8,650 nucleotides of DNA. Source: Thermoplasmatota archaeon (lineage in GTDB: Bacteria > Pseudomonadota > Gammaproteobacteria > Burkholderiales > Thiobacillaceae). The notes under the pieces were generated by a model. The model saw only the letters and a list, made by a program, of their open reading frames with translations. It was not told the origin of the DNA and made no database searches. The translations under genes and the position numbers were made by a program. The stretch spans positions 22,036 through 30,685 of the forward strand of contig JAMCVR010000186.1 in the NCBI GenBank assembly GCA_023475455.1, written 5' to 3'. Positions 1-8,650 of the stretch are shown here, in pieces (within the stretch, counting starts at the first letter, position 1; each line of letters starts with the position of its first letter).

Positions 1-75
1 GGCCGAGTCCGAGCGCCTCGGCCTGACGGATGTAGATGAAATTCACCCCGGCTGGGCGGATCGACTGCACCAGAT

Positions 76-307
76 CGAGCACGCGATTCTTGCCGCGCGC
101 GGCCAGTTCGGTTTCAAGCTCGTAGGCCTTGTCGAAGTGGTCTTCGACGGTGCGCTTGGTGCGGCTGCTGATGAAGATGATGTCGGTGATGCCGGCGTCC
201 ATCGCTTCCTCGACCGCATACTGGATCAGCGGCTTGTCGACGATGGGGAGCATTTCCTTGGGGCTGGCCTTGGTCGCCGGCAGAAAACGGGTGCCCAGGC
301 CGGCCAC
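76..307. repeat. Direct tandem duplication in galU, unit 1 (232 bp)
   Basis: Bases 76-309 are identical to 308-541 at a shift of 232 bp, by eye with no mismatch. Identity ends at both sides (t75 versus c307; a310 versus g542). The two copies share the dinucleotide CG at 308-309. The unit covers GalU codons of about residues 11-87 and does not include the start codon or ribosome site. 232 is one more than a multiple of 3, so the duplication shifts the frame. Confidence 0.95.
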
Positions 308-539
308 CGAGCACGCGATTCTTGCCGCGCGCGGCCAGTTCGGTTTCAAGCTCGTAGGCCTTGTCGAAGTGGTCTTCGACGGTGCGCTTGGTGCGGCTGC
401 TGATGAAGATGATGTCGGTGATGCCGGCGTCCATCGCTTCCTCGACCGCATACTGGATCAGCGGCTTGTCGACGATGGGGAGCATTTCCTTGGGGCTGGC
501 CTTGGTCGCCGGCAGAAAACGGGTGCCCAGGCCGGCCAC
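308..539. repeat. Direct tandem duplication in galU, unit 2 (232 bp)
   Basis: This copy lies next to the real galU start and is read in the correct frame. Identity to unit 1 continues two bases further, to 541. No inverted ends, target-site duplication or transposase accompanies it, so it is a simple tandem duplication and not an insertion element. Confidence 0.95.
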
Positions 540-575
540 CGGAAATACGGCTTTTTTGACTTTTTGCATGTCTCT

Positions 576-580
576 TCCCT
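576..580 (-). promoter_or_regulatory. Ribosome binding site of galU
   Basis: On the minus strand AGGGA lies six bases before the ATG at 567-569, inside the 33-bp ligA-galU spacer (570-602). No promoter or terminator is evident in that spacer, so galU is probably read through from ligA but has its own ribosome site. Confidence 0.6.
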
Positions 581-602
581 GAAAGTCCTTTGGTTCAAAA
601 GT

Positions 603-6393
<5,791 letters not shown>

Positions 6394-6400
6394 CTTAAAA

Positions 6401-6405
6401 CCCTC
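6401..6405 (-). promoter_or_regulatory. Ribosome binding site of intact kdsA, abutting the inverted repeat
   Basis: GAGGG lies seven bases before the ATG at 6391-6393 and directly touches the end of the CACAGAG inverted repeat at 6406. If the repeat folds in the mRNA, the site sits at the foot of the stem. The same arrangement is duplicated at 7086-7090 before the chimeric ORF. Confidence 0.6.
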
Positions 6406-6541
6406 ACCACAGAGGCACAGAGGCACGGAGGAAATCGTTTTTCCAATGATGTGCATCGAGCCTGCTTATCGACCGTCGAGAAGTCATGCAAGATGCTGTC
6501 GACCCTGTCTTTTTCTCTGTGTACTCTGTGTCTCTGTGGTT
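6406..6541. repeat. CACAGAG-type inverted-repeat element, copy in duplication unit 1
   Basis: The left arm (6407-6431) has three 8-base tandem units, CACAGAGG twice and CACGGAGG. The right arm (6515-6541) has three CTCTGTG units. The arms are inverted over about 25 bases and enclose about 83 bp with no ORF or recognised motif. The element fills almost all of the 160-bp spacer (6394-6553) between the chimeric ORF and kdsA. It is AT-richer than the genes. Together with 7091-7226 it is one original element, copied by the duplication. Confidence 0.8.
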
Positions 6542-6913
6542 CAACGACGATTTTCATGCGTGCCTCCCCTGCTGCTGCGCCAGCGCGGCCTTCACGAACG
6601 AAATGAACAGCGGATGGCCGTTGCGCGGGTTGCTGGTGAATTCGGGATGGAACTGGCAGCCGACGAACCAGGGATGGACCGCAGTCGGCAGCTCGACCAT
6701 TTCGCACAGGTCGGTGCCGGGCGCGCGCCCGGCCACCACCAGGCCACGGGCCTCAAGTTCGGCCAGGAGGGTATTGTTGACTTCGTAGCGGTGGCGGTGG
6801 CGTTCGGTGATGCTGTCCGCGCCATAGATTTCGCGCGCCAGCGTGCCGTCCTTCAGCTCGCACGGCTGGGCGCCCAGGCGCATGGTGCCGCCGAGGTCCG
6901 ACTGTTCGCTGCG

Positions 6914-8650
<1,737 letters not shown>

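Larger units (their letters stand above)
1..569 (-). pseudogene. galU: UTP-glucose-1-phosphate uridylyltransferase, 5' part, frameshifted by a tandem duplication (3' end outside window)
   Basis: GalU makes UDP-glucose from UTP and glucose-1-phosphate for cell-surface polysaccharides. The ATG at 567-569 is preceded by AGGGA at 576-580, six bases away, a good ribosome site. Residues 1-87 are typical GalU: the nucleotide-binding stretch [19 protein letters not shown] at residues 13-31, then [15 protein letters not shown] and the [13 protein letters not shown] segment. After Leu87 (codon 309-311) the frame enters a second copy of the 232-bp segment in the wrong frame and stops at 114-116 (151 residues in all). 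Bases 1-75 continue genuine GalU sequence ([20 protein letters not shown] and on) if one unit is skipped. As written the gene is broken; if the duplication is an assembly error it is an ordinary intact galU. It lies 33 bp after ligA, probably co-transcribed. Confidence 0.85.

Noticed and set aside
76..307. Restart of galU at a GTG codon at 305-307 to give a protein lacking the first 10 residues
   Set aside because: No ribosome site precedes it and the frameshifted product ends further on, at 114. I regard rescue by this route as unlikely, though not excluded.
6394..6456. N-terminal extension of KdsA from an upstream in-frame ATG
   Set aside because: It would translate the CACAGAG repeat (giving PLCLCGE), has no family support, and the ATG at 6391-6393 has a good ribosome site.

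Overview
The window is a compact block of housekeeping genes, all read from the minus strand. In transcription order (high to low coordinates) they are pyrG (5' end outside the window), kdsA, eno, ftsB, zipA, ligA and galU (3' end outside the window). The GC-rich codon use, the pyrG-kdsA-eno-ftsB order, the zipA-ligA-galU order and the protein sequences point to a betaproteobacterium. I cannot name a genus from the sequence alone. No tRNA, rRNA, CRISPR array, transposase or phage gene is visible.

Right part (5551-8650): pyrG encodes CTP synthase and lacks only about its first 78 residues. It is followed by a spacer with an inverted CACAGAG-type repeat, then kdsA (KDO-8-phosphate synthase, metal-dependent type). 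This part carries a perfect 685-bp direct tandem duplication (6229-6913 and 6914-7598, with 3 bp of junction homology). Each unit holds the 3' end of pyrG, the spacer and the 5' end of kdsA. Complete-looking pyrG and kdsA genes survive, and between them the duplication creates a 174-residue in-frame KdsA-N/PyrG-C chimeric ORF.

Middle part (2672-5550): a long GAAG-type hairpin separates kdsA from eno (enolase, TTG start). Then come ftsB and zipA (divisome membrane proteins) and ligA, with overlapping or touching ends: eno/ftsB about 23 bp, ftsB/zipA 8 bp, zipA/ligA 1 bp. This suggests one translationally coupled unit. ZipA has a long linker and appears to have a second, degenerate copy of its C-terminal fold.

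Left part (1-2672): ligA (NAD-dependent DNA ligase) is intact and is followed after 33 bp by galU (UTP-glucose-1-phosphate uridylyltransferase). galU is interrupted by a second perfect tandem duplication (76-307 and 308-539, 232 bp, 2 bp of junction homology). Because 232 is not a multiple of 3, it shifts the frame after residue 87. Removing one unit restores a normal GalU reading frame to the window edge.

The genes make functional sense together. Enolase makes the PEP used by KdsA, CTP from PyrG is needed to activate KDO, GalU supplies UDP-glucose for surface polysaccharide, and FtsB, ZipA and LigA serve division and replication. I do not see a new defence, mobile or biosynthetic system. The unusual features are the two exact tandem duplications (real recent events or assembly errors, undecidable from sequence alone), the chimeric ORF, the two intergenic inverted repeats of similar design around kdsA, and the possible two-domain ZipA.
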